Translations under genes and position numbers: made by a program
Part shown: positions 8,975 to 20,114 of the stretch, one piece after another
How positions within the stretch are numbered: position 1 is the first letter of the stretch
Layout of the letters: every line of letters begins with the position of its first letter
The notes under the pieces: model-generated
Databases searched by the model: none
What the model saw: only the letters and a program-made list of their open reading frames with translations
What the model was told of the DNA's origin: nothing
NCBI RefSeq assembly: GCF_030272615.1
Contig: NC_081413.1
Coordinates: forward strand, 164,995,080-165,059,079
Direction: 5' to 3'
Source: Cryptomeria japonica
Lineage: Eukaryota > Streptophyta > Pinopsida > Cupressales > Cupressaceae
Length of the DNA stretch: 64,000 nucleotides

Positions 8975-11900
8975 TTATGACAATAATGAGTGAAATTTAT
9001 CAAAAACTAGTTTAAAATTCTGCATAAAGGTCTTCGTGGATAAAGACCATGATTCAAGTAATGAGGTAGCCACCTCACTTTCTATTTGCATCTGGGATAC
9101 CTGTTCTTCCATGGCATCAATTGTGCTCATCTCTTGAGTGACCGTTAAGGCATCCAGATTAAGATAGCACTTCTGAAGTATTTGCAATCTGGGTAGTAGA
9201 ACAAGTTGAAGTTCCTGCAAATCTCTGGTCCGGTTGCTAATCTCCAACTCTATTCTGGTGGACTAGAATTGAAACCAGTGAACAGTTTGCCCATATGTAG
9301 TAAAGGAATCATAGGGCATCTTGAAGGTGCTTATAAATGCCTGCAAATGAGATTGCAGTTTTTCTTTCTGTGCAAGCACATCATCACAAAATAGATGGGG
9401 TTGGCTTATCTTGCTGAGCAGCAGTTTTCCCTCATCCATAACATCTCTTATGTCCTTATGTTCTTTCTGAAGTTCAGACCGGAGCTCATTCAGTTTCTTC
9501 ACTAAGGCAATGTTTAGTGCCTTTTGATGCTTCTTCTGTGCATTAGCTTCAGCCACCTCTTCCAGGCATTGTACCTAGTCTTCCACAACTATACATAGAA
9601 GTTTTAGTTGGGCCAAAGAGGGATCAGTACTAGGGAGGTTACTATCGAGAATCAAACTGGTAAGACTTTCAACCGCAATTTGAATAACGTCTTGCTCCTT
9701 TTTTCTCCTTAATTCTTCTAGTCGCTCCTGTGCAAGCTTAATGCTTTGGAGCAGCTCCGATTCATTTGCAGATTGGAGGTCAATGGGACTGGTAATGTCA
9801 GCTGGTTTGACTTGACTACCGGTTGCCTTTGGTGTCTCCACATTTGTGCCCTTTGTCGCTTCCTTCTTCGCTTCAGCTCTTTGCTTATCCTCTTCTGCCT
9901 TCTTTTGTTCCTCTACTTCTTTCTTTTTCTTCTCTTCATCCTTCTTCCTTCTTCCTTCTGCTTCTCTTCTTCTTTCTTCTTCTCCTCTTCCCGTTTCCTC
10001 TTCTCCTCTTCCTTTTTCTTCTTCTCCTCCTCTTCCTGTTTCCTCTTCTCCTCTTCCTGTTTCCTTTTCTCTTCTCCTCTTCCTGTTTCCTCTTCTCCTC
10101 TTCCTGTTTCCTTTCCTCTTCTTCTTTTCTCTTCTCCTCTTCCTATTTCCTTTTCTCTTCTCCTTTTCCTGTTTCCTTTTCTCTTCTTATTTTCTCTTCT
10201 CCTCTTCTGCTTGTTTCCTCTTCTCGTCCTCTTGATTCTTTTTCTCTTTCTCTGCTTGCACTTTATCAGCCTTTTCTTTGTCTTGTTTTTCCTTGTCCAC
10301 TCTCTCTTTATCGACCTTTTCCTTTGCTGCATTCAGAGTGACATTTTCACCATCCAAAGCATCAACGTCAATTGTGTCCATCTGTTTAGTGACCAGTTCT
10401 CCTTCACTGTCATATACCTCATCCGATTTTCTAGTTTTCGGTTATTGATCACCCTTCTTGTTGGCTTCAGACACTTGGTGCAACCTCAGAGTGGCTTTGG
10501 CATGTGAGTGTGTATCTTTCACCACTTCAGGAACTTTCCCTTCCAGTAATAGGAGTCTTCTTCTTCTCATGAAGAAGAGACCTTTGTATTTATCCATAAC
10601 TTCATAGAGTTCTGAATTTGACACATCAGGAAAATATTGTGCAAAAATTTCTTCTCTTATTTCTTGTTCCTTTTTTATGGCAATGCGCCATTTGTTATCT
10701 AAAGAATTGTATAAAGAATTCGGCGTCACAGATCTAATTTCTGATGGCGATCGGTCATTAATACATAGATATTGAATAACTTCCTGTTTGACTTCCTCCT
10801 TTTCATTGTCATTAAAATCATCAAAATGATCTATTAAATCACTTAGCACTTTTCTCCTAATATTCTTGATAGTTCTTTGACAATGTATCAATGGTTTGTA
10901 AGAGGAAATGTCTATATTTACTGATGTTGACAATGTCGGTTCATTGCTGGTTGTCTTTGTCTTCTTCCTTGTTTGCCTAGTCTTTTTAGGCTGCACTTCA
11001 GGTTCTATATCCTCAGAATCTGGTGATTTTCTCTTAGTCTTCCACTTTCTTTCAAAAACCTTGGCAGGTGCAACTTCCAATTTCTTCTTGGTTGGTAACT
11101 GCTTGGTCACTTTAGGACTTGTTGAAGTAACTGGTGCCGATACCGATGGCACTGCCTTTCCCTTCTTCATTGAAGGCTCTTCAACTAGTGTTACCCTTTC
11201 CAAGTAGGTGCCAGTTCTCTTCTTCTTTGGATCAAGAGGTGAGACAAGTAGGGTAGAGGCATACTCATCTAGCATGTCATACATCACCTCATATCCCATG
11301 GGTTCCACTTCTTCCTTTCTGGGCTCAATCGCCTTCATTATGCACTCAACTACTTTGATGATAAAGCAGATGTCCTCTTCATACTTCTTAACAATATCGC
11401 CAGATATTCTCATCCTCTGGCTCATCTTTCGTCTAAACTCATCAAAGTATTTGTTCAAGACTTTAGGATAACCGGTTCCCACTGCTTGAAGACTTTCACT
11501 AATTTGCTTGGTAACCAATTGGTCAGCAAACCATTGAATATCACCCACTCCCAGAAAACAGCCTTGAAAGTAGAAAAATAAACCTACCAACAGTTGTCCA
11601 AATTTAAATCTTAAGGCATTGTCCTATTTGATAGACTTCAGGTTTACCAGAAGTTGTCTCTGCATACAGGTGCATAGATCAAATGATGCATCTTCCGTGA
11701 TCATTTTGTAGGCAACATTTACTACAACAGCAAAGACAGAGTTATTTTTGCTAGCATAGAATGTCTGGTATCCGATCACCATGCAGGCATACTTGATCAA
11801 CTCATTCTTGATGGTGTTAACAGTCATTCCCCATTGGTCGCTCACAGAACTGGTGAGCTTGGTCATTTCTATTTTAATAACTTTCCTTAGGGCTGGCACT

Positions 11901-12299
11901 TCGCCAATGTTACAAAAATTGGTGATGACATGAATCGCTTATGGTGTGATGTCATGTGTCCGCTCAAGATACATTTTGTCACCATGCACTCTGCTTAGGA
12001 TGATGTGGATGTTATCTTCTGTGAATTCTTCAAGAAAATAGACCGCATTGTGAAGTTTATTTCTTTCCAGGATGTTGTATTCCGGTTTGATCTTCTTGTC
12101 ATCCTCATAGAATAAACCTAACTGAGAATGATCACTAGGGTTCCTAGGTCTTCTATTTTGCAATCAATATAATTTGAAATACCTTCCTCAACTATAACAC
12201 TAGTGGGTACCTAGGATAGGGCATTTTATTTCATCTCCTTTGTATGAAATCCGCTGAATCAATAGGTGCACTTGAATCGGAGTGCGATGCAGAAGCCAT
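8975..12299 (-). pseudogene. Element A ORF2: large protein of unknown function, nonsense-broken
   Basis: Unrecognised family, homologous to ORF2 of B and C. It opens at ATG 12299 (MASASHSDSS, compare MAST/MASSG in B and C), shifts frame near 12170, then stays in one frame to 8975. Premature stops are at 11941, 11626, 10444, about 10189, 9577 and 9265; each is TAA or TAG and fits a former Gln codon. At 11626 the C paralogue has Gln. Features in order: ILSRVHG block, a GYQ..AY.MI block, an MGYEVMYD block, a Lys/Arg-rich basic region, a Glu/Lys/Arg heptad tract (see repeat) and a helical, leucine-rich C-terminal domain of about 280 residues that C shares and B lacks. The polypurine heptad tract itself shows at least one frame change. 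Role unknown; position suggests a retrotransposition accessory protein. Confidence 0.75.
9913..10235 (-). repeat. 21-bp repeat coding for EEEKRKQ-type heptads
   Basis: On the minus strand, units of about 21 bp built from GAGGAGAAGAGGAAACAGGAA variants repeat over roughly 300 bp and encode Glu/Lys/Arg heptads inside ORF2 of A. On the plus strand it is a long polypyrimidine tract. Length change in this repeat explains local frame shifts between copies. Confidence 0.88.
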
Positions 12300-12817
12300 G
12301 ATAAACAAAGAAACTTAGAAAATACCTTCGTGAATTGAGATTTATGGCTTTGACACTGTAGCTAGCAACACACCACTTCGGTCACTTGGAACACCGCTTA
12401 GTGTTCTTCACTAATAGGTTGCAAATATCTCGAAATTATTCTTCTAGATTTCAATTCACTCTGAATCGCAAGTCGAATTTCCTTTGGTCGCTCTGCACTT
12501 GAAAATTTCTTCGCTCACAAATTGATAAGTGAAAATGACTTGAAAATCCCTTTTAAACAAATTCTTCACCTACCATGATAAATGCTCCACCATTAGGTTA
12601 TAAATCCTAATTTTGCCTTTTACTGTTTTCAGTCTTCTGCCAATTAACAGGTAACACATACCGGTTAAGGTCTTTTACCAGTGTAAATCGGGGGTTCGAA
12701 ACATTTCATCGATTTGTTCCCCCTAAGCTTTTCTGAAGCTTAGTTTGCCGGTTCAGTGACTTCTACACTAGGTGCAGAAACTGATTCTTCTTGTGACACT
12801 TCTTCAGGTTTCTTTTT
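12300..12817 (-). other. Spacer between ORF1 and ORF2 of element A
   Basis: No gene seen. B and C have the same ORF1-spacer-ORF2 order with spacers of about 300-400 bp. No clear promoter or splice signal can be pointed to. Confidence 0.6.
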
Positions 12818-14019
12818 CTAAGTTTTCTTCATGTCCATTTGAACAGTTTCAACATCAATCTTTCCTTCCAGAGTGACCGGTATATCATCAGATATGTTCT
12901 TTCTCATTTTGTAGGTTCTGGCAGGGTGTCCCAGTTTGTTGCAATGATAGCATACCATTCCAGGTGTTCTCCATGGTCCATTGTTCATTCTACCATTCTT
13001 CCTCCTGCATGTTGTAGTAGTGTGACCACTACCATGGCAAATCAAATAGGTTGCTCTCCAACTGGTTGCTGCTTGATAGCCACCACCACCTGAGTGATGG
13101 TCATAGGCATTATACTGGTTTGGATTCCAGTTCACAGAGGATTCAGGAAAAACCCCTTGACTCATTTGAGGATATCTTCCAGTGTTGTCTATAATAGACC
13201 TACATTCAAATACTCTATGCCCAAACTTGTTGCATGCATAACAGTTTCCATTGAATCTATTGGATCTAGGCTTATTGTTTAGAAAATAAGGAAAATTATT
13301 GTAAGCCTTATTTCTACACACATTAGTAGTATGTCCTTCCTTGAGACAATTAAAGCAAATAGGTTTAAACTTTTGCTTACTTTTATCCTTTGGTGTCGGT
13401 TGCTTCTTTGATGCCACATCTTTTGCTCCAAAGGATTCAATTTCCTCATATCCAGAGAAACCAAGTCCATTGGTATTCTTTACCAATTTAGCTAATTCAA
13501 GCTTTTTCTCTATCTTAGCTGCACTCCGATTGAATTTGGCAAGGATTTCCTTTGACTCAGTGAGTTCCTTGGTAATAGAAGCATGAGATTCCTTCAAGGT
13601 TGCATTCTTAGAAATAGCCATGTTTAGTTCACCTTGCATTTCTTCTTTTTCCACTTTACTCTCTTGTAAATGAGTGGTAAGTGCACTGATTTCTTGCTTC
13701 AGCTTGGAGATCTCATGATCTTTGTCTTTTACCAGATCTTCAGCTTTCCTCCGATTCTCAAGCTCTTGACACATTCTGATAGTCAATCCTTCTAGTTCCC
13801 TTCTTAGATTGGCATTAGACTCATTCAATTTTTCAACTTCTTCAACTAGGGCTTCCATGTCTGCTTCATCAGAAGAACTATTTTCAGTAACTCCATTAGT
13901 TTCTCAGCACGCTCTCTTCTTTTTGCTAGAGAGGCTTTATATTTGACTTTGAGTTCATCAAAGGCTTTCTCAGTCTAAGTGAGATGATGAGTAAGCTCCC
14001 TCACAATGTATTCCCCCAT
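12818..14019 (-). pseudogene. Element A ORF1: coiled-coil and CCHC zinc-knuckle (gag-like) protein
   Basis: Starts at ATG 14019, 37 bp after the primer site. A TAG at 13977 (fits former Gln) and one frame shift near 13890 break it; the rest is open from 13858 to 12818 (346 codons). The first 130 residues form heptad-rich helix (EALVEEVEKLNESNANLRRELEGL), followed by four zinc-knuckle modules: CFNCLKEGHTTNVC and CYACNKFGHRVFEC intact; the third has Tyr where the first Cys should be, and the fourth has Tyr for the last Cys. Both losses are single G-to-A type changes. The layout is that of a retrotransposon nucleocapsid-like RNA-binding protein, but no known gag capsid domain is evident. Homologous to ORF1 of B and C. 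Confidence 0.8.
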
Positions 14020-14055
14020 ATCTCCTTCCAAGTGGTTAGACTTATAGAAAGGTTG

Positions 14056-14067
14056 GCTTTGATACCA
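14056..14067 (-). promoter_or_regulatory. Primer binding site of element A
   Basis: Minus strand TGGTATCAAAGC, one mismatch (G to A) from the initiator Met tRNA complement, two bases from the LTR end. Confidence 0.85.
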
Positions 14068-14069
14068 AT

Positions 14070-14287
14070 TGATGAATACTAAGAGGGGGGGTGGGGGGGT
14101 GAATTAGTATACCAAAAATTACTAAACTAAAACACTTAAACAGTTTAGCAGTTAACAGGTATAGCAGATTTACTGACAAACCGGTTAAGACAAATGCAAA
14201 CCAAACAACAAATAAAGCATTCACCCATAAGAGCACAATCACTATAACACAAGAGATTTTGACGTCGAAACCCAAATGGGAAAAACT
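14070..14287 (-). repeat. LTR shared by A and copia-2, part 1 (PBS-side end)
   Basis: Starts on the plus strand with TGATGAATAC (minus end ...ATTCATCA) beside the primer site. It is cut at 14287 by B; the phrase GAAACCCAAATGGGAAAAACT continues on the other side of B at 20115 as AAACCAGGGTGAG, so 14070-14287 and 20115-21158 are one LTR. Confidence 0.82.
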
Positions 14288-15104
14288 TGTTGGCATATGG
14301 ACACTCCAATGAGACATTGTGTGTGATTGAAGGTTTTGTCATTGATGGCAACCTTGCAATCCTATGGCACTGGCAAGACATCATACCCGCAAAGCATTAT
14401 TCAAGCAAGACAGTGCACCGACATCAACAAGATCACTCTACACCGACACCGGCACCAACACCGGCACAGAAGAAAAGATGTATACCGGCATAGAGGCCGA
14501 CAGGATTTTTTTGATATGTAATATTTTGTTTATTATTGTAAGCTGACTTGGCAAATTGTAAAATGACTCTTGTATATAAAGAAGATCATTGTAGACAATT
14601 AAAAAGGTAAGTAAGCGACCATAAAGAAAATTATTAGGCAGACCTAATGTGCGAATTATAGGTCAAGGGTATATGTAAAGAACAGAGCAAGAACCGGTAC
14701 TGAATCTGGCATTGGAGATGCTATTATAAAGTAGTACAGATCATTGGATTAGTATAATCCTCATTGTAAGTCAGTGTGACTTCTCACTGAGCAGTGTGCT
14801 CTAGGCAATTGGCCTTCCTGCATGTGCAGGCCCCTATTGTAAGTAATATTCTCTTATTGGTCAGTAAGTGAATATTGTGGGTCACAAATCCCATCGAGAT
14901 TTTTCCCACACCGGGTTTCCTCGTTAAACATCTTGTGTTATAGTGTTCTTTTCATGTGGATGTTTTTGATTCTGTTTATTACATTAACTCTTGCATACCA
15001 GTACACTGCTACTTTATGTTCTGTATGTTTTAACTCAAGAAAATTTGACTACCGATCAGATACTAATTCACCCCCCCCTCTCAGTATCTGTGGGAACCCT
15101 AACA
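14288..15104 (+). repeat. 5' LTR of element B
   Basis: TGTTGGCATATGG...CCCTAACA. TATATAAA at 14573-14580 is a likely TATA box. The 3' end, with TTTTTCCCACACCGGGTTTCC about 190 bp before the PBS, resembles other plant copia LTRs. Confidence 0.95.
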
Positions 15105-15106
15105 AT

Positions 15107-15118
15107 TGGTATCAGAGC
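15107..15118 (+). promoter_or_regulatory. Primer binding site of element B
   Basis: TGGTATCAGAGC, exact complement of initiator Met tRNA 3' end, two bases after the LTR. Confidence 0.95.
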
Positions 15119-15175
15119 CTGGTCCTCTATTTTCAGAAGCCTAATAGCTTGAGGAAGATCTTGACACCGGTAAAG

Positions 15176-16325
15176 ATGGAAAATCTAATGAAGCAACTTG
15201 AAGGATCTCTTACTGACTATGATGCAGAGAAGTTGAAAAATATCAAATTAGAAGATGATTTAAGAGCAGCTTAGGATATCATTCAGGCACTTCAAGAAAA
15301 TCTTACTATTATAAGAAATAAGAGAAGAGAACTTTGTGAAAAATTGCAAAATGAGAATGATGAAAAGGAATCACTTAATGATATGATAAGCAAGTTGAAA
15401 CAAGAGATCATGACAACAAAAAATGAAATGCAGGGATATGACTATGAGATTTTGCAAAGAGATTGAGGACAGAAAGAAGAATGAAGAAGAATTGACCAGA
15501 AGACTAAGTGATGCAACAAATGAGAACACAAGACTTAGCTATGAAAATGACATGTTGAAGACAAATCTGATGCATGACTCAAATGAACTAATGAGACAAA
15601 AAGAAATCTTGGAAAGGGAATTGGAAACTGCAAATCAACATAAAGAAAAATTCAAGAAAAGCTCAAAAGAACTTGGTTCCTTATTGAAGAATCAAAAACC
15701 CAAAGGTGACACTTCTGGAATTGGATTTGAAGTTGGAGAAAGCTCCGGTACTGCAAATACTCAGGATCACAACAAACCAGTAAGACCACCTAATACTTAT
15801 AAATTCAATGGAAAATGCTTTAACTGTAATAAATATGGTCATAGGGCTAATGAATGTAGATCTAGGAATTATCAGAATATCAATCCTCCCACCAGTCAAT
15901 GCTCCAAATGCAACAAAGTTGGTCATAACTCTGAAAACTGCAGAATGAATGTAAGATGTTATGTTTGTGGAAGATTTGGACATCTATCAAATCAATGCAG
16001 AACACAAACCGACATAGGTTATGGGAAAGCTATTCAGAAAAATAATGTAACTTGTTATGCATGTAACAATATTGGGCATATTGCTAAATTTTGTAGCAGT
16101 AAAGGTACATCGGTAGACAACAAAAGTGCTAGCTTGAAAGGTAAAGAAAAAGTTGAAGAGGTTAAGCAAGAATTCTCAAAGCAATGGATTAAAAAAGCTG
16201 ATCTAAATATTGGGAATACTCCTCCGCTAGTAGAACCAATAAATGCTCCACCAATAGGACAATGTGATGCTCCACGGGCAGGACAGAGCAGTGCTCCACC
16301 AATAGGAAGTTCTTCATCTAATTGA
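15176..16325 (+). pseudogene. Element B ORF1: coiled-coil protein with four CCHC zinc knuckles
   Basis: ATG at 15176 (MENLMKQLEGSLTDYDAEKL). One TAG at 15272 and one frame shift in the A-run at 15418-15423 separate the N-terminal helix from the long open part 15423-16325 (300 codons). After about 100 residues of charged coiled coil come four intact CCHC modules: CFNCNKYGHRANEC, CSKCNKVGHNSENC, CYVCGRFGHLSNQC and CYACNNIGHIAKFC, then a Pro-rich tail with repeated APPIGQ/S phrases. Probably an RNA-binding, gag-like particle protein. Only two lesions, so this copy is recently active or recently mobilised. Confidence 0.85.
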
Positions 16326-16627
16326 AGAAAATTGTCTTGAGGGTTTGGCAATCTAATGACACATGTGCTATTATTCCCTCGGTTAGAGAAAAGAAGTTGA
16401 AAATCACTTATTACTGGCAAATAAAGTTAAGTGAATACATAACCGTCATGCAATTAATGTGGTAGGTAGTGAAAAAGACTTTAAAAAATAAGGTTTTGGC
16501 TCCATTTCATTTCACCGTGATTTCAAACTTTCAGAGAGCGCGAAGATTTCCGAGCTAAGGCATTTCGAGCAAGAAGCAAGCACACTCCAAGCAATCATCC
16601 ATCCAAGACAGAAAAATGTATTTTATC

Positions 16628-19033
16628 ATGGCATCCACCTCTGCAATTGAATACATAGCAAACCCTACTGTTGTGGAAGTAATTAAAAGACCTAGGCCCA
16701 TATTTCAGTTGGTCCCCAAAATAGCAAAGAAGGATGATACCTTAGGTGCATTCTCTCAAATCCCTAAAGGTGTTGTATATGCTAAAGACCCTAGAATGTA
16801 TATTCACTGCAATATTGAAGAGCTAGGAGACGAGGAAATCAAAACCATGTACAAAACTGAGATATGTGATGATACCAACAATATCAAAGCTGAACACAAA
16901 ATCATTGAAACCCTAGGATTCACAGAAATCCTTAGTATTCCTGAATTTCCTAAGGATGTGATTAGGATAGTGTTAAGCAGAGTTCATGGAGAATATTTCT
17001 GGTTAGATGCAATTCATAAGATCACCAAGCAAGCGGTAAAGGCTGTCACAGGGTTACTGGCCACCAGTAAAAGACCAGATAAAAACAAGAAAGTTTCAAA
17101 TGATTTAGTCATAGACCTAACAGGTACAACATTTGATAAAAGATCTTTAAGGATTAATGATGTAAAGGATACAAATGTGAGATTCATAAGCATGATATTA
17201 GGTTACAAAGCCACTCATGCCAATAGACTCAACTCAGTTTCAAGTTTATGCATTAAGAGTGCTTATGACATGATAACCAACAATACAAAAATTGACATTT
17301 GTGAATGGCTAAAGGATGAATTGATAGACAACCTTGGAAAGATAAAGAAGGATAAGAAAGGAACCTTCAGATTTGAAAATCTATTAGTGTGTCTAATGCT
17401 TCATATAACAAAACAAGTTCCTGGTATAGGATATAAAGAATTCGGATATGACATACCAGTAGGAAAGCAACTGACAGAACTATTCAATACCATGGGTGAG
17501 AATAAGGAAAACAACATTCATGACTTTTTCCAAGCACTAAAGACGAAAATGAAGAAAAGGACAAGGTTATCTTAAGAAATTGTAGATAAATACAAAGATG
17601 ATATATGCTTTGTTATTAAAAAGGATGAAATATAGATGGAAGCAGTCATCCCTAGGACAATCTAGGTAACAGAAATGGGCTATAAAACAGATGACCACAT
17701 AGTTGAAACTTATGCCAAAGCACTTCTGGAAGCCCCCAATGAACCTAAGGAGGAAGCATTTGGTAGTGCTGAAACAATAGAAAAACAAATACAGTCCAAG
17801 AAAAGAGTGAAGAAGGTAGAAGCTTTTGTGAGAAAAGGATCCAGACAAGCAAAAGCCATTAAGGAAGATGTATTAAAGAAAACCGGCATAACTGAAGATG
17901 AGTTGGCAGCCCCACAACCTGAAGCTCATCTATCACCGGTAGGTACTTCTTTAGAAGGAGACATGCCAACAACCTTTAAAAGAGTTGTTAGGAAAAGAGA
18001 TCCCTCACCGACAACCACTCCTTCACCTAGAAGGACAAGGCAAAAGCAACAAGCTGTGAGATCTCCGGTCAGAAAGGTCACACCCAAAAAGAAGCTGACC
18101 CCTAAGAAAAAGAAAAAGGCAAAAACTGACTTGGCACCTCTAGACATTTTGTTAAATGAGATCACAGAGGAAGGAAAATTGAAGAACATAGGGAAAATTT
18201 ATGACACCCTATTGGTTGATGAGAAAGGGCAAGTTGAGGAGAGTGTAATACTACACATGGACATGTTTAAAATTTTTTTGATGGAAGTCATAAATGAAAT
18301 TCCCAATGACTTATACAAAAGACTTGAGGCCAGAAGGCAAGGAGTAATTGAGCTGGACAAGAAAATAAAAATAGAAAAACTACTTGTTGCATATCCGGTA
18401 AACTCCCCAAAAGAAATTGATGATCTAATAGCTCAGGCCAACCGGACAGTTTTTTCCACTGCACACCAGCATATTTCATTGATGGTAGGTAGAGTTACAG
18501 AGGTTTCAAAGGAAACAGAAGATGGTTGGGACATATTTTTAGTTGAAAAAGAGAAACAAGAAGAATATAGGAATCCCAAGCCTATTAAGGTATATCAGAA
18601 GGATAAGGACAAAGGGAAAGGGAAAATTGGTGGACCTCCAAGCATAAAAGTTAAAGATAACCTACCTCCACCTGTAAAAATTGCAATCCCTGAAAACCAA
18701 CCGGCAGCTGAAAGCATGGATGCAGAGGATAGCAATACAAATCCTGAAGTCCTATTCACTATAAATGTTGATACCCAGAAGATCAACATAACAGTTGATA
18801 AAGACCCAAATGAAAAATCAGATATGGCTAAAGAGCCTCTGGTAACAGGAAATACAAAGCAACCGGTAGCGGATACAGGGAAAAAGATGGAATCTGAAGC
18901 ACAAACAGAGAAACCGACAGAGCTAAAGGCTCCAGAACAGATGCCACCGGTAAGCAATGAAGCAGGAAAACCAATGCTAAAGGAAATGCAGACACAAACT
19001 GACCTGCCAGAGGTCAATACAAGCATGGTATAA
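16628..19033 (+). pseudogene. Element B ORF2: unknown 802-codon protein with three clustered stops
   Basis: Frame from ATG 16628 (MASTSAIEYI; an upstream ATG at 16616 is also in frame) to TAA at 19031-19033. Stops TAA 17573, TAG 17633 and TAG 17663 fall within 90 bases; otherwise no lesion. N-terminal half, about 320 residues, shows the blocks shared with A and C (VLSRVHGEYFWLD, HKITKQAVKAVTG, VRFISMILGYK, AYDMI, PGIG). C-terminal half is basic then Pro/Glu-rich (PKKKLTPKKKKKAKTD near 18080). It lacks the helical C-terminal domain present in A and C. ATG 17675, 10 bases after the last stop, could allow reinitiation, giving ORF2a/ORF2b. No family recognised; not RT, integrase, protease or RNase H. 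Confidence 0.75.
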
Positions 19034-19289
19034 ACTTAATTTTGGGCGATCTTTTTTAGATAATAACTACCCAACTACAAGGTTGAGGATATGGACCGGT
19101 ATAACTACAAACTCTACTAACATCTTGACAACCTTTGTCATTGATGCCAAAGGGGGAGTAGTAGGATGAGAAAATTCAAAGACAGGAATCATATGCTCAG
19201 GGGGAGCCCCTCATATTTTTGGTAAATTTTTTTGGTCTACACATTTTTGGACACCTTTTTGAAATTTCTCATGAGTGTTGTCATCAATG

Positions 19290-19303
19290 CCAAAGGGGGA
19301 TAT
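19290..19303 (+). other. Polypurine tract of element B, with an upstream second copy
   Basis: CCAAAGGGGGATAT abuts the 3' LTR. A near-identical phrase (CCAAAGGGGGAG) lies 143 bp upstream at 19147-19158 in the same TGATGCCAAAGGGGG context. Confidence 0.85.
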
Positions 19304-20114
19304 TGTTGGCATATGGACACTCCAATGAGACATTGTGTGTGATTGAAGGTTTTTTCATTGATGGCAACCTTGCAATCCTATGGCACCGGCAAGACATCAT
19401 ACCAGCAAAGCATTATTCAAGCAAGATAGTGCATCAGCATCAACAAGATCACTCTACACCGACACCAGCACCGACACAAAAGAAAAGATGTATATCGACA
19501 CAGAGGTCGATAGGATTTTTTTGATATGTAATATTTTGTTTATTATTGTAAGCCGACTTGGCAAATTGTAAAATGACTCTTGTATATAAAGAAGATCATT
19601 GTAGACAATTAAAAAGGTAAGTAAGCGACCATAAAGAAAATTATTAGGCAGACCTAATGTGCGAATTATAGGTCAAGGGTATATGTAAAGAACAGAGCAA
19701 GAACTGGTACTGAATCTAGCATTGGAGATGCTATTATAAAGCAGTATAGATCATTGGATTAGTATAATCCTCATTGTAAGTCAGTGTGACTTCTCACTGA
19801 GCAGTGTGCTCTAGGCAATTGGCCTTCCTACATGTGCAGGCCCCTATTGTATGTAATATTCTCTTATTGGCCAATAAGTGAGTATTGTGGGTCACAAATC
19901 CCACCGAGGTTTTTCCCACATTGGGTTTCCTCATTAAACATCTTGTGTTATGGTGTTCTTTTCATGTGGATGTTTTTTATTCTATTTATTACATTAATTC
20001 TTGCATACCAGTACACTGCTACTTTATGTTCTGTATGTTTTAACTCAAGAAAATATGACTACTGGTCAGATACTGATTCACCCCCCTCTCTCAGTATCTG
20101 TGGGAACCCTAACA
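19304..20114 (+). repeat. 3' LTR of element B
   Basis: Direct repeat of 14288-15104, beginning TGTTGGCATATGG and ending CCCTAACA; TATATAAA at 19583-19590. Has a small deletion in the ACCGGCACC-type short repeat relative to the 5' LTR. Confidence 0.95.

Larger units (their letters stand above)
14288..20114 (+). mobile_element. Element B: complete pol-less LTR retrotransposon
   Basis: Two LTRs (14288-15104 and 19304-20114) in direct repeat, primer site, ORF1, ORF2 and polypurine tract; TG...CA ends. Flanks are AAACT (14283-14287) and AAACC (20115-20119), a 5-bp target duplication with one C/T change. The interior of about 4.2 kb has no RT or integrase. It inserted into the LTR of element A. 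The two LTRs differ at a few percent of positions, mostly transitions, plus small indels. Confidence 0.93.

Noticed and set aside
9746-10507. Plus-strand 253-codon frame rich in Ser/Leu/Phe that looks like a membrane protein
   Set aside because: It is the complement of the Glu/Lys/Arg heptad tract of element A ORF2, i.e. a polypyrimidine shadow.
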